DNA of 9,615 nucleotides. It comes from Bacteroidota bacterium. GTDB taxonomy: Bacteria; Bacteroidota; Bacteroidia; Chitinophagales; Chitinophagaceae. Under the pieces are notes generated by a model. That model worked only from the letters and a program-made list of their open reading frames with translations, had not been told where the DNA came from and did no database searches. A program made the position numbers and the translations under genes. The stretch is taken from positions 1 through 9,615 of the forward strand of contig CANHNT010000057.1 of the NCBI GenBank assembly GCA_947461985.1, written 5' to 3'. Positions 1 through 7,726 of this stretch are shown here, piece after piece; the stretch's first letter is position 1, and each line of letters opens with the position of its first letter.

Positions 1-743
1 ATTAAATATTCCAATGCATTGGCAAGCCCTAAAGTGCCTGCATAACCAATTACAAATTTATCTTTTGGAAGATTATTTTTTAATTCATCTGGGATAGATT
101 CATTTTTTAATTGAGTCACATCAATTCCATTTGGGATGTACGCAAATTCGACATTTTTTTGAGCGACTTCATTAAAATGTTCATGTGCATTGGGTAATAA
201 TGAAACCACTGCATCTGCTTTTTTGTAGCCAATTTTTTCAAACCATCCAATAAATTTTACTGCAGGATGTGCAGCCGATTTTTTGCCTAATAATTGCAAG
301 GTTAGCGGCCAAATATCTCTGATTTCGAACAACAATTTAGCACCCCATTTTTGTTTCATTTGAATGCCACTCCAAATAGGAAAAATTGGCATAGAAGAAA
401 CGATGATGGTTGATGGCTTACCATATTTTTCAATAGGTAATTTCAAAACTTTCCAAGCAAAAACCAATTGCGCCCAAAAACGTTTCATGGATTGTGGATT
501 GTATTTAGGTGTTTTTACCCAAACAAAATCGATGCCTTCACATGTTTCGTCTGTAAATTCACCCGTTGTAATGGGTAATGTTTTTTCGTTGAACATGTGG
601 TTGTATGATGATGAAATAATTTTCACCTCATAACCTAATTCTTTCCAATATTTTGCAAAATAAAAATGGCGTTCACCCCAGCCCGAATTAGGCGTGCCTG
701 CAAAATAATTGATGACCCAAATTGTTTTTTTATCTTCGTTCAT
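1..743 (-). CDS. WbuB/WcaI-like GT4 glycosyltransferase, N-terminal part (cut by the left window edge)
   Basis: Reading from an ATG at 743 gives 247 open codons with no stop before the window ends, so the C-terminal catalytic half is missing. The N-terminus (INYFAGTP at residues 11-18, then GWGERHFYFAKYWKELGYEV at 21-40) and the EIRDIWP block at 140-146 are hallmarks of the WbuB/WcaI branch of GT4. That branch includes fucosyl and FucNAc transferases of colanic-acid and O-antigen loci. The IPNGID stretch at 203-208 and VIGYAGTLG at 231-239 mark the linker and the start of the second Rossmann domain, which would bind the nucleotide-sugar. The EX7E motif would lie beyond the window. No signal peptide is seen; it should act at the cytoplasmic membrane face on a lipid-linked acceptor. 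The start lies 5 nt after the stop of the PaaK-like gene, with no Shine-Dalgarno sequence. The family is fairly sure; donor and acceptor sugars cannot be read from the sequence. Confidence 0.85.
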   Translation of the reverse strand, partial: MNEDKKTIWVINYFAGTPNSGWGERHFYFAKYWKELGYEVKIISSSYNHMFNEKTLPITTGEFTDETCEGIDFVWVKTPKYNPQSMKRFWAQLVFAWKVLKLPIEKYGKPSTIIVSSMPIFPIWSGIQMKQKWGAKLLFEIRDIWPLTLQLLGKKSAAHPAVKFIGWFEKIGYKKADAVVSLLPNAHEHFNEVAQKNVEFAYIPNGIDVTQLKNESIPDELKNNLPKDKFVIGYAGTLGLANALEYL

Positions 744-748
744 GTATT

Positions 749-2134
749 TTATTTTATCATAGAAATGACCGCTTTAAATTTCCCGTTGGCTGTCTGTTCT
801 ATTTTTTGATGTTGGTTCACATCTACTTTCATAGTTCCTAATTGGCTTTCTAATCTTGTTTTTATCAACTCAATTTCTGGAGTGGTTAAAGCGATTTCAT
901 TTTGAATTTTAATTTCGATATGATGAATTGTATGTTGTATTACTTGTGCTCTTTCAATAGAAGAAATGCCAATAAATAAACCATGAAAACGAACCATTTG
1001 CCTTCCATCTGCTCCTTTAATTACATCTTCCATTCTGCCGTCAATATCTTTAATAATAGGCATATTTCTACCACATGCACAACTCCCTTTTCCTTTTGTC
1101 ATTCTGTCTCCAATTCGATATCGAAGGAGTGGTTGATCATAATTTAAAAATCCAGTACAAACGACCTCTCCTGTTTCTCCTTCTGAAACTTCATTTCCGT
1201 TGTCATCAATAATTTCTAATATACCAACATCTTCACTGACATGCAAGGAGCCATGTTCACATTCAGAAACCAAAGCACAGGCTTCTACTCCACTCCAACT
1301 ATCATACGTTTTGCATTGATAAACTTCTTGGAAAACCGTTCTCATTTCAGGCGTTAATTTTTCACTGCTGGTTATCACTGCTTTTAATTTAGGCGCTTGA
1401 ATATTATTCTTTTTAATGAATAATGCCAACAAATAATTGCTAACCGCATAGCCGTTCATATACTCGATGCCATACTTTTTCATTCCGTCCACATAGTTTT
1501 GTGCCGTAGATTGTGCGATATGGTAAGCCGAAAAATAAACCTGCTTTTCTACCAAATTATATCGATAATATGGCGGTCCGTCATTGGCATTTGGCAATAC
1601 TCTTCGTCCACCAATCATACCCCTGGGCGTTTTATTATTTACCCCAGCCCAATGTCTAATTCGCACTTCAAAAGCAGCACTCCATTTTTGATGGGTTGTT
1701 TTTGAAAAATAAATTTTAGAGGGCGTTCCTGTACTTCCACTGCTACCAAAATATTCACCCTCTTTATCAAAATGGGTTGCCATCAAATCGGTTTCACCAA
1801 ATTTTCGTACTGCCTCTTTTTCTAAAAATGGGAGCGATTTTAACTCATTTAAAGTTAAGTTTTGCAATCGTTCTAAAGTGAAGCCATTTTGTTGATATAA
1901 ATTTTTATAAAAAGGAACGTTTTCAAAAGCATACAAAATAATTTTTCTCAATTCCTGTACGGTATAATCACTCCACTGTGCTCTCGTAAAATTATCTCTC
2001 TTTTTAAACTCAATTAATTCTTCTTGAAACACGCCACCAAAGCGTCGCTTTTGCCATAAATATCCAAAAATACTTATGGCTACATTTTGCAATGGAAGGG
2101 GTAAAAATTTATATATTTTATCTTTTAGTGCCAT
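749..2134 (-). CDS. PaaK/CapK-like adenylate-forming enzyme (phenylacetate-CoA ligase family)
   Basis: A 461-residue member of the phenylacetate-CoA ligase/coenzyme F390 synthetase branch of the ANL superfamily, at the family's usual length. Visible motifs, in order: the AMP-binding P-loop GSSGSTGTPSK at 130-140; YDSWSGVE at 277-284; a CEHG...LHVSED segment at 292-302; the ATP-ribose motif RYRIGDR at 338-344; CACGR at 352-356; and a C-terminal NGKFKAV at 450-456 whose Lys452 sits where the catalytic adenylation lysine is expected. All core motifs look intact. Known family members activate a carboxylate as acyl-AMP and often pass it to CoA. CapK-type members sit in capsule and O-antigen loci with poorly defined substrates. 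The inferred job is to activate an acyl or amino-acid group that decorates the glycan. No acyltransferase or carrier protein is in the window. The ATG shares one base with the preceding gene's stop (TAATG), implying translational coupling. Confidence 0.85.
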   Translation of the reverse strand: MALKDKIYKFLPLPLQNVAISIFGYLWQKRRFGGVFQEELIEFKKRDNFTRAQWSDYTVQELRKIILYAFENVPFYKNLYQQNGFTLERLQNLTLNELKSLPFLEKEAVRKFGETDLMATHFDKEGEYFGSSGSTGTPSKIYFSKTTHQKWSAAFEVRIRHWAGVNNKTPRGMIGGRRVLPNANDGPPYYRYNLVEKQVYFSAYHIAQSTAQNYVDGMKKYGIEYMNGYAVSNYLLALFIKKNNIQAPKLKAVITSSEKLTPEMRTVFQEVYQCKTYDSWSGVEACALVSECEHGSLHVSEDVGILEIIDDNGNEVSEGETGEVVCTGFLNYDQPLLRYRIGDRMTKGKGSCACGRNMPIIKDIDGRMEDVIKGADGRQMVRFHGLFIGISSIERAQVIQHTIHHIEIKIQNEIALTTPEIELIKTRLESQLGTMKVDVNQHQKIEQTANGKFKAVISMIK

Positions 2135-3159
2135 TAATTTTGTAGTATTTTAATCCAAGAATTTTTAATAATTTCCCAGTTGAATTCTTCTGCTTTTGCC
2201 CGTGCATTTTTAGATATTAAATTGGCTAAATCAGGATGACTGCAAAGTGCTTCTAGTTGATTCGCCAGATTTTTATCATCATTATGATCAACCAACAACG
2301 CATTTGTTTGATGCGTAACTAAAAAAGGAACTCCTCCTACGTTGGTCGAAACAACACACATACCCAAAGCCATTCCTTCTACAATACTTACCGGAGTGTT
2401 GTCTATTTCAGGATTTGAAACCATAATATCATATTGTGCAGAAAGGGCTATCCAATCTGCTTGAGGCATTTTAGGTAAAATTTTAATATTTTTTTCTAAT
2501 TTGTTTTCTTGAATAAAATGAATGGCCTCATCGTAATAATATTCGCCTTTATTTCCTAGCATACAAAGTTGTATTTCGGGCAGTTTATTTACAACATGGG
2601 CAATTGCTTTTAAGGTCATTAAAGGATTATAGGGTTTGCCAAATCCTCTGATTGCCAATATGGTTGGTCTTGCTATTTTTCTTTCGGTAAAAGGATATTT
2701 TGAAATTTCTATGCTGTTCGGAATATATTCAACTTGAAAACCTTTTTCTTCAAAATAATTTTTCAAATAGTATGAAGGTGCTACAATTTTATAGGCTTTT
2801 GAAAAAATAAATCCTACTAGTTTTGGATTGCGCTTTTGCCGATTGGGCAAATTACCACCATGTAAAAAAAGAAGATATTTTTTATTAAAAACAATGGACA
2901 AAAAACTCAAAATAAATGCAAAATAAAAAGCACTTGTAGAGTACACATCAATGACAATCATGTTCGCTTTTAATCCATCTTTAAAAAAATGAAAAACAAA
3001 GTCCAACATTTTAATTGCTTTGTTATTGAAAGAAGAAAATGATTTTATTTCACAAAAATCTGACCATAATGGAATCAACGTTTCCATCACTGTTTTGGTG
3101 TTTTTTTTCAACTCTTGCTTATTGCCGAAATAAACAATTTTAGTTTTTTGTAACGCCAT
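2134..3159 (-). CDS. GT4 family glycosyltransferase (DX7E variant)
   Basis: A 341-residue GT-B glycosyltransferase, slightly short for GT4. The N-terminal domain contains FLHGGNLP at 98-105, a usual acceptor-side loop, and PSYYLKNYFEEKG at 128-140 followed by IPNSIEISKYPF at 146-157 at the domain linker. The C-terminal Glycos_transf_1 domain starts near ILAIRGFGKPYNP (167-179) and includes NTPVSIVEGMALGMCVVST at 254-272 and VGGVPFLVTHQTNALLVDH at 274-292. The first acidic residue of the usual EX7E pair is Asp253, with Glu261 as the second, so the motif reads DX7E. It would transfer a sugar from a nucleotide donor to a lipid-linked oligosaccharide at the inner face of the membrane. The start ATG lies inside the 3' end of the upstream GT4 gene (20-nt overlap). 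A hydrophobic stretch at about 77-92 may aid membrane contact. The specific sugar is unknown. Confidence 0.88.
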   Translation of the reverse strand: MALQKTKIVYFGNKQELKKNTKTVMETLIPLWSDFCEIKSFSSFNNKAIKMLDFVFHFFKDGLKANMIVIDVYSTSAFYFAFILSFLSIVFNKKYLLFLHGGNLPNRQKRNPKLVGFIFSKAYKIVAPSYYLKNYFEEKGFQVEYIPNSIEISKYPFTERKIARPTILAIRGFGKPYNPLMTLKAIAHVVNKLPEIQLCMLGNKGEYYYDEAIHFIQENKLEKNIKILPKMPQADWIALSAQYDIMVSNPEIDNTPVSIVEGMALGMCVVSTNVGGVPFLVTHQTNALLVDHNDDKNLANQLEALCSHPDLANLISKNARAKAEEFNWEIIKNSWIKILQN

Positions 3160-4324
3160 ATTCTTTTATTATAGAAATCATATTTTTTGTTTGAACCTCG
3201 AGCGTATTTTCTTTTGCCAATTCGATGGCGTTCGCAATTAAGTGTTTTCGCAATGGTTTATTTTCAATTATATTTTTGATTCCCGAAACAATTTCATCTA
3301 CCCGTTTAGGCTCAATTAAAAATGCATTTTTTTCGTGTGTCAAATAGGAAGGAATGCCACCCACTTTGGTTGCAATTACAGGCAACGAGTTTGCCATTGC
3401 CTCCCAAATGGTTCTAGGAAAACCTTCGTGGTAAGAAGGGATTACATATATATCTGCTTGCTGATACATTTTATTTAACGCAGGACCCACTGTTTTGCGA
3501 CCATGAAAAATCAATTGCTTTTCTATTCCTACATTTTTTGCAATTGCTTTCATTTTGTTTTCTACAGGTCGAGCAATATCATCTTGTTCCCAACCAACTA
3601 TATTTAATACTAAATGATAATTTTCTTTTATTAAAATATTGGTTGCTTCTAGTAATTCCAGTAATCCTTTGGCAACATCTATTCTTCCTGTATACAACAA
3701 TTCGATGGTATCAGACTGGCATGTATCTTCTCGAATATAAAAATCATTAGAAGACAACGTAGTTGTTTTTATTAGATGAATGGATTTTGCAATGGTTTTA
3801 TATTTATCGAAAAGGCCTATTGAGTTGACTAAAATAGCTGTTTTTTTAATTTGTTTGGTAAAATTTCGATCATTGTATTTTAGATATTGATAAATTAATC
3901 GATCCCTAAATGAGGATGATTTTAAATGGGTTGCTCCATCTAAATAATCACCAACAACCATAAAAAATAGTTTCGTTTTATTGCTTAAAAACTTATGAAA
4001 ATAAGGTGCTAATGGTGATGGAGAACGAACGATAAATGCATCACATTTTTCAAGTTCGTTTAATTTATTTTTTAATACTTTGTTATAAAACAAATCCCGA
4101 TGCCAAGCAGGTGTTTTTAATCCTAAGTTTATCCAACTGATATTGTTAGATTTTAATTGGTAATCGCACTCCAAGGACTGGCTAGCATTTGCTTCATGAA
4201 GTACTACATATAATTGTGTTACTGATGCAGCTAAAGAATCTAAAAAAACACCTAAATAACTAGGTATAAATAATCCATATTCTTTTTTAGCAATTGGAAT
4301 ATGATAGTAAAATGCTAAAATCAT
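3140..4324 (-). CDS. GT4 family glycosyltransferase (canonical EX7E)
   Basis: A 394-residue retaining GT-B glycosyltransferase of family GT4. The C-terminal domain is well preserved: LLYTGRIDVAKGLLELLEA at 209-227, LNIVGWEQDD at 240-249, LIFHGRKTVGP at 271-281, and the nucleotide-sugar motif PSYHEGFPRTIWEAMA at 296-311 in which Glu300 and Glu308 form a canonical EX7E pair. This is followed by VIATKVGGIPSYLTHEKNAF at 316-335. The N-terminal domain is more divergent; FIVRSPSPLAPYF at 97-109 and FFMVVGDYLDGA at 120-131 form its core. No signal peptide or clear membrane segment is seen. The ATG at 4324 directly follows the TAA of the polymerase-like gene with no intervening base, and the 3' end overlaps the next GT4 gene by 20 nt. 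The role is assembly of the polysaccharide repeat unit; donor and linkage are not deducible. Confidence 0.9.
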   Translation of the reverse strand: MILAFYYHIPIAKKEYGLFIPSYLGVFLDSLAASVTQLYVVLHEANASQSLECDYQLKSNNISWINLGLKTPAWHRDLFYNKVLKNKLNELEKCDAFIVRSPSPLAPYFHKFLSNKTKLFFMVVGDYLDGATHLKSSSFRDRLIYQYLKYNDRNFTKQIKKTAILVNSIGLFDKYKTIAKSIHLIKTTTLSSNDFYIREDTCQSDTIELLYTGRIDVAKGLLELLEATNILIKENYHLVLNIVGWEQDDIARPVENKMKAIAKNVGIEKQLIFHGRKTVGPALNKMYQQADIYVIPSYHEGFPRTIWEAMANSLPVIATKVGGIPSYLTHEKNAFLIEPKRVDEIVSGIKNIIENKPLRKHLIANAIELAKENTLEVQTKNMISIIKEYGVTKN

Positions 4325-5626
4325 TTAAATTTTCTTTTTAAAAGTCCCTATTATTGACCATGAAATACCTAAAACAACCCATGGCAATGCCCCTGTTAAC
4401 GCAGAAATTGCATAAAAATGCAAAGCTATTCCAAAGGTAGCGATTAAAGGTAAGTGACTTATTGAAATATCCTGAGTTAGGATTATTCTGAATAGATAAT
4501 ATACTGGAAATAAAATAATGACTAAAAATAATAATAAGCCAATGTAACCCGTTTCGGCAATTAATTGAACATACGAGTTATGGGCTGATCGTTTATTATA
4601 ATAATCTAAAGGCATATTAGTGAGTCGCTCATATTGCCAATACGTGTTCATTTTACTGTCATAATATTTAAAATTATTGGGGCCGATTCCTAAAAAGGGA
4701 TAATCTTCTGATATTTCAAATGCTTTGTCAATCATTAATTTTCTATGTAACCAAGATTTATCGGAGCTCAAATCACCATCACCTTCAGAACGCATCATTC
4801 TTGAAAGCCTAGGAGCAATTGGCTCTACTTTGTTAGCAACAATTTCTAAATATATTTGTGCTGCATCCGTTTGCATAAAATAAACTAAAGCAATTAAAGG
4901 AATCAATAGCACTTTCAAAAATTTGTTGAAAACAGGGTATATAACCGCTGCAATAAACATTAATTCAATGACTCCTATAATAGCACCAGAACGACCATTG
5001 GTTAATACAATATTGAATAAATAAATTGGAAAAAAAACGAGCAATTGATTTCCTTTAAATTTATGAAACAAATAATAAAAAGAAATGGGCATAGTAGCTA
5101 ACAACGTAAATACAAAAGCATTTCGTGTTAAACTTGTTTCAATAATTAGGGAACCTAAATCGAGTTTAAAAGGCAAAACATAAAAGCCAATGGAAATGGC
5201 AATGATTCCATAAAACACCCATTTACTAAGCTCTATTCGATTTATTTTAAAAAAATTAACACTGAAAAATGCAGCTGCAAAAATCCAATACATATATTGA
5301 ATAAGCGTTTGAATAGATTGGCCAATTCCTAAATGCCTTTCCATATAAATATTAGCACCGCTGGCTGTAGAAATTACAATCGCTGTTGCGAATAACATGA
5401 AAAATTGCTTACCTGAATACTTTTTATTCCAAAAATCACCAAACTTATACAACAAGTAAATAAATATATAAAATGTGATGGAATTCCCTAAAATATTTAT
5501 AGAAGGGAACACAATAAAAAAAATAAACCAATTTAAAATTGTTCGATTTTTTTTATTTACCAAATTTGGGTTTATCGCTTTGGGTTTTGTAAATTTGTTT
5601 ATCGAAATTAATTTGCTATTTATCAC
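4325..5626 (-). CDS. O-antigen polymerase/ligase family membrane protein, probable Wzy
   Basis: A 433-residue polytopic membrane protein with roughly 11-12 hydrophobic segments: several between about 31 and 250, then about 361-380 and 392-427. A long hydrophilic loop runs from about 252 to 360. It carries the O-antigen ligase/polymerase (Wzy_C) signature: LTNGRSGAIIG at 208-218 with Arg212, SEDYPFLGIGPNNFKYY at 306-322, and SAHNSYVQLIAETGYIG at 347-363 with His349 in the loop. Family members either polymerise undecaprenyl-linked repeat units (Wzy) or ligate glycan to lipid A (WaaL). Its position among glycosyltransferases favours Wzy, but sequence alone does not exclude ligase. The reading frame begins with GTG at 5626, overlapping the GT2 stop by 11 nt. 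The only visible later alternative before the membrane segments is TTG at codon 22; the first internal ATG (Met77) would remove membrane helices. The GTG start leaves a Lys-rich cytosolic tail of about 30 residues. Confidence 0.88.
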   Translation of the reverse strand: MINSKLISINKFTKPKAINPNLVNKKNRTILNWFIFFIVFPSINILGNSITFYIFIYLLYKFGDFWNKKYSGKQFFMLFATAIVISTASGANIYMERHLGIGQSIQTLIQYMYWIFAAAFFSVNFFKINRIELSKWVFYGIIAISIGFYVLPFKLDLGSLIIETSLTRNAFVFTLLATMPISFYYLFHKFKGNQLLVFFPIYLFNIVLTNGRSGAIIGVIELMFIAAVIYPVFNKFLKVLLIPLIALVYFMQTDAAQIYLEIVANKVEPIAPRLSRMMRSEGDGDLSSDKSWLHRKLMIDKAFEISEDYPFLGIGPNNFKYYDSKMNTYWQYERLTNMPLDYYNKRSAHNSYVQLIAETGYIGLLLFLVIILFPVYYLFRIILTQDISISHLPLIATFGIALHFYAISALTGALPWVVLGISWSIIGTFKKKI

Positions 5627-6647
5627 TGCTGTCTTTTTTTGCTTCTAGAAGCCATTTATTATTGTCCTCTACTTGTTTATGAAAGCGAAAAGTAAAGGAT
5701 TTTTTCCATCCAGAAATACTTCCACTTAAAATATCTTTTCTAATCTTGTTTTTATTTTTTAAATAATTAATAAATAAACCCAAAATTCTACAAAAAACAT
5801 ACCAATGGAAATATATTTTTCCATATAAAAATGATGCTTTATCAAGTCTTATTTTTTCTAATGATATATATAATCTTGAATAAATGACTCGTTTTGCAAA
5901 CTCAAACTGATTGGCTGAATAGGTGCTGTCTTTTTGATCATTATGATAAAACAACAATGAGGGGAAATAAATTAAATTGCCTTGTTTTGATAATCCATAA
6001 CCAATAATCGCATCTTCACCCATACCTAATCTTTGTTCAAACAAATCAAACAATTGAACATTGAAATTTTTAAACACACTGTCTCTCTTCGCCAAAAATG
6101 CACCTCCACTTAACCATTCCGTTTGTCCTCCATTCAATGGTTGTTTCCCTCTATTTCCACATAAACCAAATTTCCCATCTGGTAAAGTTGGATAACACGT
6201 AATCCAATTTACTGTTTTTTTAATTACCGATTCATTTGACAACAAATTTGATTTAGGTATTTTAGACAATGAAGTATCTTCATGTTTATCTTCAAATTTC
6301 AAAACCAATCCAGTTAAATTTTCATGTTGAGCAATTTCGTTTTGAAGCACTTCAAAAACATCTAAGGAAATAATTTCCATATCATCATCTAAATACAATA
6401 AGTAATCAGCGTTGGACGAATGGCAGCCTACAAATCGTTGATATGGTTGATTTTTGTGAGAACTTACAATTGTTTTTACCAATTCATTAGTTGACGAGAA
6501 TCGGTTATGTTCATCCGATGAATCTATGACAATAATTTTATTTGGCAATGGGTTACATGTCAACAGCTGATTAACTAATTGCGTTAGTTTATCAGGTCGA
6601 TTGTACGTACAAACGATTACATCAATATTTAGTTTAGTTGAACTCAA
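5616..6647 (-). CDS. GT2 family glycosyltransferase with TTG start
   Basis: A 343-residue GT-A fold glycosyltransferase of family GT2. The first strand and donor-binding loop, IDVIVCTYNRPDKL, occupy residues 8-21; VIDSSDE follows at 40-46; LLYLDDDMEI at 83-92 carries the DXD-type metal site (Asp87-Asp89); WLSGGAFLAKRDSVF at 178-192 forms the acceptor-side segment; and LGMGEDAIIGYGLSKQG at 207-223 places Glu211/Asp212 where the catalytic base is expected. The C-terminal region (about 250-343) is basic and includes a hydrophobic stretch near 278-296, likely membrane-associated. The start is TTG at 6647-6645. It is two codons after the in-frame TAA of the upstream GT4, and the catalytic fold begins at once, so no later start is possible; the first ATG is at codon 90, beyond the DXD motif. 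It is the only gene here ending in TAG. It is predicted to add one sugar of the repeat unit. Confidence 0.88.
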   Translation of the reverse strand: MSSTKLNIDVIVCTYNRPDKLTQLVNQLLTCNPLPNKIIVIDSSDEHNRFSSTNELVKTIVSSHKNQPYQRFVGCHSSNADYLLYLDDDMEIISLDVFEVLQNEIAQHENLTGLVLKFEDKHEDTSLSKIPKSNLLSNESVIKKTVNWITCYPTLPDGKFGLCGNRGKQPLNGGQTEWLSGGAFLAKRDSVFKNFNVQLFDLFEQRLGMGEDAIIGYGLSKQGNLIYFPSLLFYHNDQKDSTYSANQFEFAKRVIYSRLYISLEKIRLDKASFLYGKIYFHWYVFCRILGLFINYLKNKNKIRKDILSGSISGWKKSFTFRFHKQVEDNNKWLLEAKKDSSDK

Positions 6648-6656
6648 ATTTAATTA
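6645..6656 (-). promoter_or_regulatory. Stop/start junction TAA-TTA-AAT-TTG between two in-frame genes
   Basis: The GT4 stop TAA (6656-6654) is followed in the same frame by TTA AAT and then the TTG start of the GT2 gene. There is no Shine-Dalgarno sequence, so initiation probably relies on ribosomes that have just terminated. A low level of stop read-through would give a GT4-GT2 fusion. The sequence layout is seen directly; the mechanism is inferred. Confidence 0.5.
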
Positions 6657-7724
6657 TTTAGTGGTGGCTATTTCTGTAAAAGCATCTATATATTTTTGAG
6701 TTAAAACCTCAATAGCATATTTTTCTTCAACTGTTTTTCGAGCATTTTTACCCATCTCAATCCGTTTATTTTCATTGTTGGCTAATGTTAAAATATGATC
6801 AACAAATGCTTGATTGTCTTTGCATTGAAATCCATTAAAATCATCTTGTACAATTAAGGTATTTACCCCTACAGGAGATACCAATGCAGGAATACCGATA
6901 GCCATGTATTGCACCGCTTTTAAGGCACATTTTCCTCGTTCAAAAGGACCATCTTCTAAAGGCATTAAGCCAATATCAATTTGTTGCAAACCTTCTACTT
7001 CTGTATCAGCGGTCCATTGTATAAATCGACTTTGCACATTTTTCCATTTAATTTCTGGGTCTAGATTAGAGATTACAATTAATTCAAAATCCAACTGCTC
7101 AGCCAACATTTCCATACAGACTTTCATTACTGGCAAACATTGTACATTCGTGTGGTGTGAGCCACTCCAACCGATTCTTATTTTTCCTTCTTTTCTGCTT
7201 GTTTGGGGTTGATATTTTTGCGTATCAATGGCCATTGGAATATAAAAACATTTCAAATCAAATTTAGGTTGAATGTATTCTATATGCACAGGGCTTCCTG
7301 CAATTATTCCTTTATAGTTTTTCCAAATAATATTTAATTTAGGACCTCTATTGCTTAAATAAATAGCATCATCAATATCAAATATTAACTTAGGGTTCGA
7401 CATAGATAATATTTTTTCAGCAAGATAAATATTCGTGTTGGGTAAAATGTCTTTGTTGGTGAAAACAACATCATATCGCCATGCTTTAAATAATGCAACC
7501 CAACATACTTGAAACAATCGCATCATTAAAACCAATAAAACTTCAACTCTATTTAAAATGCCTTTCTCAAATTTGTTTTTTCGATTCCTCGATGGATTCG
7601 TAAATACAGTATCTATAATAATTCCTCTTTCTCTTAACGGTTCTATAAATTGTAGAAATCGAAATCGAGGAGAAGGATCTTTTAAATCTCCAATCCAAAA
7701 TAATATTTTTAATTTTTTTGACAT
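6654..7724 (-). CDS. GT4-like glycosyltransferase of the ERGKC...QYMA subgroup
   Basis: A 356-residue GT-B glycosyltransferase. The N-terminus KILFWIGDLKDPSPRFRFLQ (6-25) is typical of a subgroup whose members start with a 'ps.R.R' loop. LIFDIDDAIY at 113-122 and GIIAGSPVHIEYI at 139-151 lie in the first domain. The second domain opens with IRIGWSGSHHT at 182-192 and contains IDIGLMPLEDGPFERGKC at 249-266 and LKAVQYMAIGIPALVSPVGV at 268-287. In place of the standard EX7E pair this subgroup has Glu262-Arg-Gly-Lys265 and Gln272, which is normal for these proteins and not a defect. A hydrophobic, partly basic stretch at 61-82 could dip into the membrane. The ATG lies 2 nt after the FAD oxidoreductase stop. 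It is predicted to extend the lipid-linked oligosaccharide; the substrate is unknown. Confidence 0.87.
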   Translation of the reverse strand: MSKKLKILFWIGDLKDPSPRFRFLQFIEPLRERGIIIDTVFTNPSRNRKNKFEKGILNRVEVLLVLMMRLFQVCWVALFKAWRYDVVFTNKDILPNTNIYLAEKILSMSNPKLIFDIDDAIYLSNRGPKLNIIWKNYKGIIAGSPVHIEYIQPKFDLKCFYIPMAIDTQKYQPQTSRKEGKIRIGWSGSHHTNVQCLPVMKVCMEMLAEQLDFELIVISNLDPEIKWKNVQSRFIQWTADTEVEGLQQIDIGLMPLEDGPFERGKCALKAVQYMAIGIPALVSPVGVNTLIVQDDFNGFQCKDNQAFVDHILTLANNENKRIEMGKNARKTVEEKYAIEVLTQKYIDAFTEIATTK

Positions 7725-7726
7725 TT

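Noticed and set aside
364..633. Plus-strand open frame of 89 codons
   Set aside because: It lies antisense within the WbuB-like gene, whose protein has clear family motifs; the plus-strand product shows no recognisable motif.
1499..1705. Plus-strand open frame of 68 codons
   Set aside because: Antisense shadow inside the PaaK-like gene, with no domain-like features.
3538..3750. Plus-strand open frame of 70 codons, hydrophobic
   Set aside because: Antisense to a well-conserved GT4 C-terminal domain; the hydrophobicity is a by-product of the AT-rich complementary strand.
6904..7212. Plus-strand open frame of 102 codons, the longest antisense frame
   Set aside because: It covers the conserved C-terminal core of the ERGKC-type GT4, and its translation resembles no protein family I know.
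6654..7724. Possible broken gene: GT4 and GT2 as one gene interrupted by a nonsense mutation
   Set aside because: Both halves are complete enzymes of normal length with natural ends, so two genes are the simpler reading; the junction is kept as a finding.
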